Shown here: positions 7,960 through 17,822 of the stretch, piece by piece
Position numbering within the stretch: the stretch's first letter is position 1
How the letters are laid out: each line of letters begins with the position of its first letter
DNA from: Ligilactobacillus salivarius DSM 20555 = ATCC 11741
GTDB taxonomy: Bacteria > Bacillota > Bacilli > Lactobacillales > Lactobacillaceae
Direction of reading: 5' to 3'
Assembly: GCF_001435955.1 (NCBI RefSeq)
Contig: NZ_AYYT01000001.1
Location: forward strand, 124,001 to 188,000
Length of the DNA: 64,000 nucleotides
Position numbers and translations under genes: made by a program
Notes under the pieces: generated by a model
The model's input: only the letters and a program-made list of their open reading frames with translations
Database searches by the model: none
What the model was told of the DNA's origin: nothing

Positions 7960-10254
7960 TTATCTATCCTTTCTAATTTGATAAATATATAGCATTAGTG
8001 CTAGTTCTGTACTTAATATTTCTTTTTCATCTTCAAACCAGTCTAGCATCTTAGATTTAAAAACCTTAAAATCTTCTAATTGATTATCAGACATATTTTC
8101 TTCAGCTTTCGCTAGAGTATATGCAATTCTTGCAAATGAAATTTTATCTTTAATGTCACGATTATTTATTAAATACAATAATCGATATATAAATGTCTTT
8201 CCTTGTTCAGATTGATTCTCAAAAAATTTTTTAATATATGATAATTTTGAGTTATAAATGTTATCGATAAAGTAGTCAAAATTGAATATATATTTAGTAT
8301 CAAATAATGCTATGCTATTTTTATCGTTATCTTTAGCTGCATCTTCTAGCATTCCTGTCTCTCTTGCAATAACATTTATCGGTGTCTTAGAATCAAACAT
8401 TCCTATACCTGCTGATAGTGTAAGTTTCCCATCAGTCCACGCGATGAATTTTTGTCGTAAATCAACCGCAAACTCTATAACTTCATCCCAAGCACCAAGT
8501 ACAAATACATCATCCCCGCCAGAGTAAATTATAGTCAAACGTTTATCCTTTGCGAATGAATTAATATATGTTTTAAAGAAGATACTCATTCTTCTTGAGA
8601 AAGTTGCTATCCTACTAAAAGTATTATACTTACCAGAATTTTGTTCCTTAAAACCACCAATAAATCCATAGCCCAAATCATCAACGTCGCATCTTAAAGC
8701 TGCTATTCTTTTTATACCAACTGGACTAGAACTACTATCTACCTTAGTCCAATCTCTATCACTATACTTACCAAATTCATTGTTATGAAGGTATGAATAA
8801 TCACCCATCATTAATCTTATAGATTGGTCAGCACCTGTTACAAATTCATTTTTGGTATAAATTTTACCATTGATTTTTCCTGATCTTATATCTTCTTCTG
8901 ACACTTTATGTATATACATATTAGGACCTATTTGCAATCCACTAACTTCTTCGTCTACAACAAAATATTTTTCCTTTTGTAAATCACCAGAGAAGTTTTC
9001 AAGTGAAAAACAAAGTCGACATTTATTTTCACCTTCAATAAGACTATCAACGCTATGGCAAATTATGCATTCTCTACCTACTTTTTTGCCACCCATATTT
9101 AACTGTTTTATCGTATTAACATCATATCTACTTAACTTATGTTTACTTATTTGATGACTAACTTCCCTAAAAATACGGTTATATGTTTTTCCATTATTAT
9201 CCTTTTTATCCATCAAATCATTAGCTGTAAATATTGATGAACCAAACGAAACATAAAGTTGAACATTAAATTTATCAATAAAAAATTGATTGAATTCTTT
9301 TTCTACTTCTTGTATTGCTTTATCAGCATGCTTAGTATTAGGGAGTATAAAGTATGCACGTCCTCCACCAGTGTAAATAACATTAGCTCTACTTAGATCT
9401 AACTTACTTAATAATGAATCAACAATAGTTTCACTAATCATATCTAAATAGAAAGATCTACTTCTTAATTGCTTATGTGCACCAGAAGTTGTGATTGTAT
9501 ATAAAAATTTTTGAATTCCAGATATATCAAAACTCACTAATTTAAAAGCATCTTGCCTATAAAAATTTTGCGAGTCATCATAGAGTGTATCTTTATAGTT
9601 ATATTCTTGTTTCTCTTCTAGATATAGGTAGATTGCACATGCAATTCCTGCCGTTAATCTCATATGATCATATAAAGAAACGTCTACTGTTTCTTGAATA
9701 TTAGTAGAACTAGGAATAAAACTGGCTGTTGCTTCAACCAAATTTAAAACACTCTGCTGGTAGTCAGGTGTGAAACTTATATCTGATAAAGTATTGGTGA
9801 TTCTTGAGATTATTTCAGTGTATTCGCTATCATTAAATTCAACTTTATCCTTTATGGGAAAACTTTTACTAGCATTTTTACTCAACATAGAAGGGACAAT
9901 ATATCTTCTAGTAGGATGTTCTCCAAATCTATTAAAAATATCTTCAAGATTTGTTTTACTATTCCATTGTTGCTTGATATCTTCTTCTATTTCCATCCCA
10001 TCTATCCCATCAGCAATATTATCAGCTATATATGTGATAAAAGCTAGATCATCATTTTCAAGTTTAGCACCATTAATTTCTTTCACATGATGATAATTAA
10101 TTTGATGCAATATATCTATGTTATCTGTGAATTTCTTTAAGTAATTTACACCTATTCTACTATGAGTAATTCTTTCATTAGTTGATCTTTGAACTATTTT
10201 ACCAATATCATGTAAAACGCTACCATAAAATAAACTATTCATCTTGTCATCCAA
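7960..10254 (-). CDS. cas10: Cas10/Csm1, HD-nuclease and cyclic-oligoadenylate synthase
   Basis: A 764-residue large subunit. The N-terminal HD domain has LHDIGK (His15, Asp16) and later NYHHVKE. Then come a first palm domain (SFDISGIQKFLYTI), a zinc ribbon with CIIC and CRLC, and a second palm with the GGDD motif at residues 579-582 (IIYSGGDDVFVLG). The HD domain cuts single-stranded DNA during transcription of the target, and the GGDD palm makes cyclic oligoadenylate that activates Csm6; both sites look intact. The start is a TTG (10252-10254) with AGGAGGAG at ideal spacing; the next ATG, four codons on, has no site of its own. Confidence 0.96.
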   Translation of the reverse strand: MDDKMNSLFYGSVLHDIGKIVQRSTNERITHSRIGVNYLKKFTDNIDILHQINYHHVKEINGAKLENDDLAFITYIADNIADGIDGMEIEEDIKQQWNSKTNLEDIFNRFGEHPTRRYIVPSMLSKNASKSFPIKDKVEFNDSEYTEIISRITNTLSDISFTPDYQQSVLNLVEATASFIPSSTNIQETVDVSLYDHMRLTAGIACAIYLYLEEKQEYNYKDTLYDDSQNFYRQDAFKLVSFDISGIQKFLYTITTSGAHKQLRSRSFYLDMISETIVDSLLSKLDLSRANVIYTGGGRAYFILPNTKHADKAIQEVEKEFNQFFIDKFNVQLYVSFGSSIFTANDLMDKKDNNGKTYNRIFREVSHQISKHKLSRYDVNTIKQLNMGGKKVGRECIICHSVDSLIEGENKCRLCFSLENFSGDLQKEKYFVVDEEVSGLQIGPNMYIHKVSEEDIRSGKINGKIYTKNEFVTGADQSIRLMMGDYSYLHNNEFGKYSDRDWTKVDSSSSPVGIKRIAALRCDVDDLGYGFIGGFKEQNSGKYNTFSRIATFSRRMSIFFKTYINSFAKDKRLTIIYSGGDDVFVLGAWDEVIEFAVDLRQKFIAWTDGKLTLSAGIGMFDSKTPINVIARETGMLEDAAKDNDKNSIALFDTKYIFNFDYFIDNIYNSKLSYIKKFFENQSEQGKTFIYRLLYLINNRDIKDKISFARIAYTLAKAEENMSDNQLEDFKVFKSKMLDWFEDEKEILSTELALMLYIYQIRKDR

Positions 10255-10274
10255 TGGTATCTCCTCCTATATTT

Positions 10275-11009
10275 TTACTTAGCTATAGATATATGCCCCA
10301 TACCCATACCTGTTTTAACTCCTATACCTGAAAAAACACCAAAATTTAGCAACATTTGAGTATAGTTTGTTAAAGTTTGATTTCCTTTAAACCTAATCTT
10401 TATTCTTCCGATAGTTCCAGGTATAAATGCTTTATGTATAGGATAATAACTAGATTGTATCTTATAACTAACTATTTTTGAATTCTCTAAAATTTCTTGT
10501 AATAAATCATTATCTACTATATTTGTATTCTCAAAAGTAGCATTGTATTTCTGCATAAGATTTCTAAACATTAGCTCTAAATCTGGGAAAAAATAGTAAT
10601 CTCCTTGAACTTTGAATGACATGGGAGACATAATATCTACTACAACTTCTCTTGAAGATATTCCTTCATAAAAATTTCTAGTTAATTGCTTCGCAGTTAA
10701 TTCTTCAATTTGCTTATTAAGAACCAAAAATTCTTTCTGTATAGAATTATTTAACACTATCTTATCTATTTCTTTGTCTAAAACTAGATAACTAAATATC
10801 TTTTCTGCAACTTCATTCAGCAAATTAATAGTAAAATACACATTTTTATCATCATTACTTACACTTATTGAATAACAATTAATCTTTGATTCATGTAAAT
10901 AATCAGCAGCTTCTTCTGAAATATTTTCCATTAACCATCCATGGAATTGCGGTCCTAAATGATAACTAAATTTTTGTTTTTTATTACAAATAAACGTTAC
11001 CTTTTTCAA
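10275..11009 (-). CDS. cas6: Cas6, pre-crRNA endoribonuclease
   Basis: A 244-residue double-RAMP protein ending in the glycine-rich loop GVFSGIGVKTGMGMGHI typical of Cas6. It would cut each repeat 8 nt from its 3' end, at the base of the TCTCC/GGAGA hairpin, leaving the ACGAAAAC handle. The start is TTG (11007-11009) with an AAAGGGGTGAAGG site. It is the first gene of the locus, preceded by a 200-bp AT-rich region. The catalytic histidine is not certain from sequence; candidates include His18 and His23. Confidence 0.88.
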   Translation of the reverse strand: MKKVTFICNKKQKFSYHLGPQFHGWLMENISEEAADYLHESKINCYSISVSNDDKNVYFTINLLNEVAEKIFSYLVLDKEIDKIVLNNSIQKEFLVLNKQIEELTAKQLTRNFYEGISSREVVVDIMSPMSFKVQGDYYFFPDLELMFRNLMQKYNATFENTNIVDNDLLQEILENSKIVSYKIQSSYYPIHKAFIPGTIGRIKIRFKGNQTLTNYTQMLLNFGVFSGIGVKTGMGMGHISIAK

Positions 11010-11169
11010 ACCTTCACCCCTTTACATAACTTAATACTGATATAATTATATTATAAAAATTAACTACTTTAAATATTAAATTTAGCTAAGATCATATTTC
11101 CTATTCTATTTTTGAACAGGAGAACTAATATACCATATTCTTAATAAGTTGAAAAGATATTTTTAAAAT
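11010..11169. promoter_or_regulatory. AT-rich region upstream of the cas operon
   Basis: This gap between cas6 and the ABC permease terminator must hold the start of cas transcription. Several TATAAT-like minus-strand hexamers occur around 11040-11055, but no -35 box at proper spacing stands out. No gene is visible in either strand. Confidence 0.4.
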
Positions 11170-11197
11170 AAAAAACAGTTGAAACAAATCCAACTGT
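11170..11197 (-). terminator. Rho-independent terminator (right copy of the duplicated terminator)
   Basis: Stem ACAGTTG (11175-11181) pairs with CAACTGT (11191-11197), followed on the minus strand by a six-U run. It lies 16 bp after the stop of the truncated ABC permease. The sequence 11170-11203 is the same as 1294-1327 except for one loop base. Confidence 0.85.
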
Positions 11198-11212
11198 TCT
11201 GTAGTTAACTAT

Positions 11213-12490
11213 CTACACTATTTCCTTTCGTGTATACAAAATTCCTCCTAATAACATCGCCAATATCCCTATACCAGTTAAAATAGCAAATGACATCAAA
11301 TCAAATTTCTCCATTGGCATTTTTGCAAGTACGTTGAATAATGAAGTATGCATCATCCACTTGGGTAAATCAAGCAGTACAGCAAAGTATGTTACACAAA
11401 AACTATACCCTAATAATCCATAAACTAACCAACCAACAAATATAGGCAAACTCAAGCTTAGTAACATTAGTCCAACAAATAAACAAACTAATGGCCATTG
11501 ATTTAACGATGCTTTTATACAAGTTGTAATAAATTTTCCATTATTAGCCTGCATTGATGAAGTAGCTGCTATTCCTAAACAAAATCCATTTATTAGTATA
11601 GCTAAAGTCCCAAAAAATAAAGCTAAAATTAAACTAGAATAGTAAACTTTCAACCTACTTACTCGCTGCACTAAAAGATAACCTAATCGTTCTTTATTTG
11701 TCTCAAACTGCACTTTATGAACAACTACTAGTGGCATCACTAAACCAATTGCTATCGTTACCACCATAATTAAAGAAGTAAATGAATTAATCAATGTTGT
11801 AGAATTATTAGCAAACATTTGACTAATTAATTTATTACTGCTGACAAATGTATCAATATCTCCATAAATTGAACCATACATTAATGCAATTACGCCATCA
11901 GCTAGTAACCAAGAAATAATAGTAGATCTATTTAAGTAAAAGAAAAATCCTAGTGGTGTAGCTAGCCATTTACTAGCTTTAGTTTTACCCTTTTTTGGAG
12001 CAATTGTACTAGATCCTAAATCTCGTGAACTTTCAAGCACCAAACCAATACTAAATACAACTAAAATTAATAAGAATAATCCTATCAAATAATACCAATC
12101 ATTTTGATAAAAAGGATGACCTAAATAAGTCCAAGCTAGTGGATTAAACTTAGATAATGTTAAATTACTAACATCAGTACCTGCCCTAAGTACATATAAT
12201 ATTCCCACTATACTAAAGAAAATTCCACGTGCTTGTGAGCTTGTAGCAAAGATTTGAGTACAAAGATAAGCTATTGATGCACCTAACAAACTAGCTAATC
12301 CTAATGAACATGCAAAATACAAACTACCTTTAAGATCTATAGAACTAACATTGTAAGATACTAAAATTCCACTAACTAAAATAATTGTTAAAACTGTATG
12401 TAAAAGTACCAATAAATTTGTTGCCATACTAGAGGCTTGCGAACCAATATGCAACGAATTCAATATTTCTAATTGCCCGTTTTCTTCCAT
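11213..12490 (-). pseudogene. ABC exporter permease, 5'-truncated
   Basis: The frame encodes 425 residues with about nine to ten hydrophobic segments, resembling the second half of the large two-repeat ABC permeases of drug and polyketide exporters, which usually exceed 500 residues. The apparent start MEENGQLEILNSLHIGSQ reads like a cytoplasmic loop from mid-protein. The frame stays open upstream for five more codons and then meets TAA. No ribosome binding site precedes the ATG and no ATPase gene is adjacent. I infer a remnant whose 5' half and partner ATPase were lost, leaving its terminator at 11170-11197. Confidence 0.7.
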
Positions 12491-12501
12491 ATACTCAAGC
12501 G

Positions 12502-12624
12502 ATGGTTAACGGCTTTTCCCAACCTGAAATATATCAACAAGCCCTCCCTTTTACTAAAGAATGGACTGAAGTACTGTTGAAAGGCATTGCTCCAAATTCT
12601 AATATAATTATGAAAGATAAATAA
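12502..12624 (+). pseudogene. 3' fragment of an unidentified gene
   Basis: This 40-codon frame (MVNGFSQPEIYQQALPF, ending NSNIIMKDK) has natural amino-acid composition, ends at TAA, and is followed directly by a strong terminator hairpin, as a genuine gene end would be. It lacks a ribosome binding site, and its 5' side abuts the broken end of the ABC permease on the other strand. I do not recognise the family. It is most likely the tail of a gene cut by the same rearrangement. Confidence 0.45.
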
Positions 12625-12658
12625 AAATTACCCAGACTTTAAAATCTGAGTAATTTTT
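12623..12658. terminator. Bidirectional terminator
   Basis: AAAAATTAC pairs with GTAATTTTT and CAGA with TCTG around a short loop, with one mismatch between. A and T runs on both sides serve the plus-strand fragment and the minus-strand gatC gene. Confidence 0.75.
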
Positions 12659-12665
12659 ATTTATG

Positions 12666-14069
12666 TTAATTTATATTTTTCTCTGACATTTTTCTTAGAT
12701 AGCTCCATATCTGACTTCTATATCTTCTAAGTAAGAATAACAATACGAGATAAATTACTAAGCATAACCCTATCCAAAATGGATTTTGTGAAATAAATGC
12801 TGCAAATACCACTGCATTTAATGGTCTGGCCATTAGATTAAAACTTGTAATCAACACTACACCAGTTGGAATTGTAGCACCATAATTTGATACTGCTTCT
12901 GTATAAACTGAACCTAACCAACTTGATGCATATAATCCTAAACTAAACCAAATAATTCCATTTGCAATGATTTTTAAGATATTACCTCTAGTTATTGCAA
13001 CTATTGACTCAACCATAAAAGGTAATGCTATTAAATCTACCACTGGTAATGTCCTATTACCTGGTAATACAAATGCAAGTAGTACCATGATTGGAATCAA
13101 TATCATCCCAGATATTATAGTAGCTGGTTCTCCATAACCTACACCATCATCAATACCTAAGAACCATCTCTTAGGGTGTGTTTTCTCTTTCATTTCCTCT
13201 TTTTGTCTACTATCAATTGCATCAGCCAAAGGAATGAATGCTTTAGCAAAAACGTCTGTAATTAATGGAAAAATGGTCATAACGGCAGCAAGTTGAATTG
13301 CAAACTTTAATACCTCTCCCCAAGCATCTATATCCGTTAAATTGTTTAAGTTACCTAAAATTCCTATAATTATTCCTAATATTATTCCTAAACTTGTTGG
13401 CTCCCCAAACACTCCTAATCTATCCTTGAAAACTTTCGGAGTTAATTTCACCTTATTAAATCCCAACAAGTTCCATAAAGGATCCAGCAAAATTGCAGGA
13501 ATAGTCTGTTCTATGTTATGCAATGAAGCTACTGTCGCATTTTTTATATCAAAATATTCCGACCATCTATCAGCTTGAATTTCTGCAATTACTAAAGTGT
13601 ATAATAACATGAAAAAGGATAAACTTAATGATAACCAAAAATTATGAGTTACATAGTAAGCTAAGGTCCCCCAAATCATAAATCCAAAATTATTCCATAA
13701 ATTAGATGCCATAAAGACCTTGGTGATACCCAATGCAAAAATAATTAATTCAAAAATTAAGCCAAATACAAAGAAAGTTATTCCTACAGATGAGCCAAAG
13801 CTTGCTAAGGAGCCTGCTTGCCACCCTATATCGACCACTGGTAATTTAATTCCAGTATTATTAACCATTTGTTTTACAATCTTAGTTACAATTGGTGTGA
13901 ATTCAGCAATAACCCAGTTAAACCCTGTTAATCCTACACCTGCATAAAAAGCACTCATTATAGCTTTGGAAAATTTAACATGTAAAAATAGAGCAATAAT
14001 GAAAATTATTATTGGTACTATGATGCTGGCACCAAAAATAGTGAAAAAATTATTTAATGTTTCTAACAT
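12666..14069 (-). CDS. PTS system galactitol-type IIC permease (orphan)
   Basis: A 467-residue polytopic membrane protein of the GatC family of sugar phosphotransferase permeases. It is recognised by the hydrophobic pattern, AFYAGVGLTGFNWV near residue 40, the conserved central GIDDGVGYGEPAT segment and the ALPFMVES stretch. Such proteins move a hexitol or related sugar across the membrane while IIB phosphorylates it. No IIA, IIB or catabolic gene is nearby, and the gene has its own terminator, so it must use subunits made elsewhere or be a stranded relic. An AGAGGGTGA ribosome binding site lies upstream. The substrate is unknown. Confidence 0.82.
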   Translation of the reverse strand: MLETLNNFFTIFGASIIVPIIIFIIALFLHVKFSKAIMSAFYAGVGLTGFNWVIAEFTPIVTKIVKQMVNNTGIKLPVVDIGWQAGSLASFGSSVGITFFVFGLIFELIIFALGITKVFMASNLWNNFGFMIWGTLAYYVTHNFWLSLSLSFFMLLYTLVIAEIQADRWSEYFDIKNATVASLHNIEQTIPAILLDPLWNLLGFNKVKLTPKVFKDRLGVFGEPTSLGIILGIIIGILGNLNNLTDIDAWGEVLKFAIQLAAVMTIFPLITDVFAKAFIPLADAIDSRQKEEMKEKTHPKRWFLGIDDGVGYGEPATIISGMILIPIMVLLAFVLPGNRTLPVVDLIALPFMVESIVAITRGNILKIIANGIIWFSLGLYASSWLGSVYTEAVSNYGATIPTGVVLITSFNLMARPLNAVVFAAFISQNPFWIGLCLVIYLVLLFLLRRYRSQIWSYLRKMSEKNIN

Positions 14070-14151
14070 TTACTTTTGTCACCCTCTTTTTTTATCAAAT
14101 AAATTTACCACAACCGAATTCCTTTTACATTATATATGATATTAATACAAT

Positions 14152-14184
14152 AAAAAAGCCTTTAGACTTATCATCTAACGGCTT
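14152..14184 (-). terminator. Terminator of trmFO
   Basis: GCC-T-TTAGA (14158-14166) pairs with TCTAA-C-GGC (14174-14182) with one internal mismatch, followed on the minus strand by six U. It ends 6 bp before the trmFO stop codon. Confidence 0.75.
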
Positions 14185-14190
14185 AATAAA

Positions 14191-15501
14191 TTAGTCAAAA
14201 TTTAAATTTTTAAACTTCTTAATTCTATCAATAGCTCTCTCTGAAATCTTCAAATTACGTTCTTGCTTATTTCTAATTCTTTCTTGTAATTTTGGTACAA
14301 TTCCAAAGTTTGCGTTAATAGGTTGGAAATTCTTCACGGAAGCATGCGTAATGTAATGAGCCATTGCTCCCATCATTGTTTCTTCAGGAAAAATAACTGG
14401 ATCCTTTCCTTGAGCAATTCTAGCCGCATTCAAACCTGCGTATAATCCACTAGCAGCACTTTCAACATAACCTTCTACACCTGTCATTTGACCAGCAAAG
14501 AATAAGTCTGGACGTTTCTTTGTTTGATATGTTGCTTGCATAACTTCTGGGGAACATAAGAATGTGTTGCGATGCATTACACCATATCTTACAAAACGTG
14601 CATTTTCTAGGCCTGGAATCATGGAAAATACTCTCTTTTGTTCGCCCCATTTCAAATGAGTTTGGAAACCAACAATATTGTATAGATCTCCAGCAGCGTT
14701 ATCTTGACGCAATTGAACTACTGCAAAAGGTTCTTTCCCTGTTCGTGGATCTTCCAATCCAACTGGTTTTAAAGGACCATACAGCATTGTTTGTGCACCA
14801 CGAGAAGCAATTTCTTCAATTGGCATACATCCTTCAAAGAATTTATCGTCTTCGAAGTCATGTAATTCTGCTGTTTCTGCTTTAATTAACTCATTGTAAA
14901 AATTATAAAATTCATCCTTAGTCATAGGTGCATTTAGATAAGCAGCTTCGCCCTTATCATAACGAGACTTCAAGTAAACTTTATCCATGTCTAAAGAAGA
15001 TTTTTCTAAAATAGGAGCAGCAGCATCGAAGAAGAACAATCCATCGCTACCAGTAAATTTAGTAATATCCTTAGCTAAAGCATCAGATGTAAGTGGACCT
15101 GTAGCAATTACAGTTAATCCCTCTGGTATCTCATCAATTTCTTCATTTATAATCTCAACATTTGGATGATTGTGTAACTTTTCTGTTACTTCTTTCGAAA
15201 AAGTTTCACGGTCAACAGCAAGCGCACCACCAGCTGGTACAGAATGCTTATCTGCAGACTCCATAATAATAGAATTGAAAGTTCGCATTTCTTCTTTAAG
15301 CAAACCAGCAGCATTGGTTAAACGATTTGCTCTTAAAGAATTGGTACATACTAATTCCGCGAAATTTTCAGTATGATGTGCTGGAGTTAATTTTTGTGGT
15401 CTCATTTCATATAATCTTACCTTAACTCCTTGATTTGCAATTTGCCATGCAGCTTCACTTCCTGCAAGGCCAGCACCGATAACATTTACACTTGCTGTCA
15501 T
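14191..15501 (-). CDS. trmFO: Folate-dependent tRNA (uracil-54-C5)-methyltransferase TrmFO
   Basis: A 436-residue FAD enzyme, the usual length. It opens with the dinucleotide-binding fold [16 protein letters not shown] and carries [22 protein letters not shown] and the C-terminal [16 protein letters not shown], hallmarks of TrmFO. It methylates U54 in the T-loop of tRNA with methylene-tetrahydrofolate as carbon donor. An AAGGAGATG site precedes the ATG. It follows topA by 22 bp, a pairing conserved in many lactobacilli. Confidence 0.97.
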   Translation of the reverse strand: MTASVNVIGAGLAGSEAAWQIANQGVKVRLYEMRPQKLTPAHHTENFAELVCTNSLRANRLTNAAGLLKEEMRTFNSIIMESADKHSVPAGGALAVDRETFSKEVTEKLHNHPNVEIINEEIDEIPEGLTVIATGPLTSDALAKDITKFTGSDGLFFFDAAAPILEKSSLDMDKVYLKSRYDKGEAAYLNAPMTKDEFYNFYNELIKAETAELHDFEDDKFFEGCMPIEEIASRGAQTMLYGPLKPVGLEDPRTGKEPFAVVQLRQDNAAGDLYNIVGFQTHLKWGEQKRVFSMIPGLENARFVRYGVMHRNTFLCSPEVMQATYQTKKRPDLFFAGQMTGVEGYVESAASGLYAGLNAARIAQGKDPVIFPEETMMGAMAHYITHASVKNFQPINANFGIVPKLQERIRNKQERNLKISERAIDRIKKFKNLNFD

Positions 15502-15523
15502 ATTTTCATCTCCTTAATGCTTT

Positions 15524-17635
15524 TTAATTATTTTGAATTGCTTCTTCATAATCACAATTACTACATTTAACTTGCATGCCCTTCTTAGTTTTCTTTTCTA
15601 CTAAGTAATGACTGCATTTTGGACAATCACGTCCAATTGGTTTATCCCAAGAAACAAAGTCACAATCTGGGTACAATGAGCAACCATAGAAGACTCTATT
15701 TTTCTTAGATTTGCGTTCGATAATTTGACCTTTATGGCATTTAGGACAAACTACGCCTATTTCCTTAACTATCGCCTTAGTATTTCGACAATCTGGGAAA
15801 CGACTGCAGGCATAGAATTTACCATAACGACCTAGTTTAATGACCATTGGAGCACCACAAATTTCACAATCAATTCCTGCTGGCTCATCTTTGATCTTAA
15901 TCTTATCCATCTTTACTTGAGCATTGTCAACTTCCTTAGAAAAAGGTTGGTAGAATTCGTCTATAATTCTAACCCATTCTTCTTTTCCTTCTTCAACATC
16001 ATCTAATTGATCTTCCAAATGAGCTGTAAAATCAACATTTAAAATATCAGGGAAACATTCTTCAATCATGGAATTAACAATTTCGCCTAGTTCAGTTGGT
16101 TCAAACTTACGTGAGACTAACTTCACGTAATAACGCTTTTGAATTGTACTTAAAGTAGGTGCATAAGTAGATGGTCGACCTACACCATTTTCTTCTAAAG
16201 TACGAATTAAAGTAGCTTCAGAATAGCGAGCTGGTGGTAAAGTAAAATGTTGATTTGGTTGATTTTGAACCATGTCAACCTCATCGCCAACCTTCAATTC
16301 TGGCAATAAGTTATCTTTACTTGTTGCTGCTTTATATACCTTAATAAATCCAGGGAATTTCATCTTAGAACCATTTGCACGATATTGAACTCCATTTTGT
16401 TCTATATCTACACGCATAGTATCAAAAACGGCTGGTGTCATCTGACTTGCTACGAATCTTGACCAAATCAATGTATATAATTTTAATTGATCCTTATCTA
16501 AATACTTAGCCATCTTTTCAGGTGTACGTTCAACTGATGATGGTCGAATAGCTTCGTGAGCATCCTGTGCATTTTCAGATAATTTACCCTGACGTGGTTT
16601 AGAAGCAGCATATTCTTCACCATAATTTTCATGTAAAAAGACAGCTGCTTCATGCTTAGCAACACTCGAAATTCGAGTAGAGTCAGTACGCATGTAAGTA
16701 ATTAAACCTACAGCTCCACCTCGTCCAATATTAATACCTTCATATAATTGTTGTGCAACCATCATTGTTTTTTGAGTTCTAAACTTCAAATTATTGTTAG
16801 CAGTTTGTTGCATTGTTGAAGTTGTAAATGGTAATGGTGGCATTCTTTTACGTTCTTTTTGTTCAATATTAATAACGTTGAAAGGTTTATCTTTATCAAT
16901 CTTTTCAATGACTTCTTTAACATCTTTCTCGTTAGATAATTTTTTCTTCTTATTATCTACACCCCAGAAGTCAGCTTCAAATTTAGTTCTACCTTTTTTA
17001 AACTTAGCATCAATAGTCCAATATTCTTCAGGTTTAAAGTCTCGAATCTCTTTTTCACGTTGGATAATTAAATTCAATGCTATTGATTGTACACGTCCAG
17101 CAGAAAGGCCCTTCTTTATCTTTGACCACAACAATGGTGAAATTGAGTAACCAACAAGCCTATCTAACACACGTCTAGCCTGTTGTGCATCTACCAAATT
17201 CATATCAATTGAACGTGGTGATTTAAATGCATTCTTTACAGCATCTTTGGTTATTTCATTAAACACAACGCGATTTTTATCTTCTGGGTTCAATCCTAAA
17301 AGATATGATAAATGCCAAGCAATAGCTTCTCCTTCACGGTCCGGATCGGCTGCTAGATAAACATGGCTTGCTTTTTTTGCTTCTTTTCTAAGTTCTTTTA
17401 TAACATCGCCTTTACCACGAATAGAGATATAATGTGGTTCATATCCATTCTCAACATCAATCCCCATCTTACTTTTAGGTAAATCTCGAATATGACCTAA
17501 ACTAGCCATAACTTTATAATTTGACCCTAAATACTTTTCAATTGTTTTCGCTTTGGAAGGCGATTCTACTATTACTAAATTTTTCTTTCGTGTTCTTTTC
17601 GTTGTCTTTTTCTTTGGTTTCTGAGTAGTAGGCAT
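15524..17635 (-). CDS. topA: DNA topoisomerase I
   Basis: I choose the ATG at 17633-17635, which has AAAGGAG at 8 bp, giving 703 residues; an in-frame ATG 12 codons upstream has no such site. The Toprim domain ([31 protein letters not shown]) is followed by the core with the active-site tyrosine in [11 protein letters not shown], then three C-terminal Cys4 zinc ribbons ([27 protein letters not shown]). It relaxes negatively supercoiled DNA by a type IA mechanism. Basic N-terminal residues precede the Toprim fold. Upstream (17672-17822) I see only AT-rich spacer. Confidence 0.97.
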   Translation of the reverse strand: MPTTQKPKKKTTKRTRKKNLVIVESPSKAKTIEKYLGSNYKVMASLGHIRDLPKSKMGIDVENGYEPHYISIRGKGDVIKELRKEAKKASHVYLAADPDREGEAIAWHLSYLLGLNPEDKNRVVFNEITKDAVKNAFKSPRSIDMNLVDAQQARRVLDRLVGYSISPLLWSKIKKGLSAGRVQSIALNLIIQREKEIRDFKPEEYWTIDAKFKKGRTKFEADFWGVDNKKKKLSNEKDVKEVIEKIDKDKPFNVINIEQKERKRMPPLPFTTSTMQQTANNNLKFRTQKTMMVAQQLYEGINIGRGGAVGLITYMRTDSTRISSVAKHEAAVFLHENYGEEYAASKPRQGKLSENAQDAHEAIRPSSVERTPEKMAKYLDKDQLKLYTLIWSRFVASQMTPAVFDTMRVDIEQNGVQYRANGSKMKFPGFIKVYKAATSKDNLLPELKVGDEVDMVQNQPNQHFTLPPARYSEATLIRTLEENGVGRPSTYAPTLSTIQKRYYVKLVSRKFEPTELGEIVNSMIEECFPDILNVDFTAHLEDQLDDVEEGKEEWVRIIDEFYQPFSKEVDNAQVKMDKIKIKDEPAGIDCEICGAPMVIKLGRYGKFYACSRFPDCRNTKAIVKEIGVVCPKCHKGQIIERKSKKNRVFYGCSLYPDCDFVSWDKPIGRDCPKCSHYLVEKKTKKGMQVKCSNCDYEEAIQNN

Positions 17636-17822
17636 TAACCCAGCTCCTTTGTCATTAATTAACTTATTCAAAATTTTTTAATCAAGATAACTTTAACATT
17701 ACTAAGCTAAAATGTCATCTTTAAAATTAAGCCCATACCTCCTCTGCTTAAAAATTCAAATATTATCCTATACTAGATATTCAAATTATGCAAGCGGAAT
17801 TATTTCAGAAACCATATCCTAG

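Noticed and set aside
12502..12624. Short plus-strand frame considered as an intact small protein gene
   Set aside because: No ribosome binding site and it abuts the broken end of another gene; kept as a fragment instead.
14462..14650. Minus-strand 62-codon frame inside trmFO
   Set aside because: Alternative frame of a well-supported gene with intact motifs.
17672..17760. GAGGAGGT followed directly by ATG and a nine-codon frame upstream of topA
   Set aside because: The site touches the ATG with no spacer and the peptide has no recognisable leader features.
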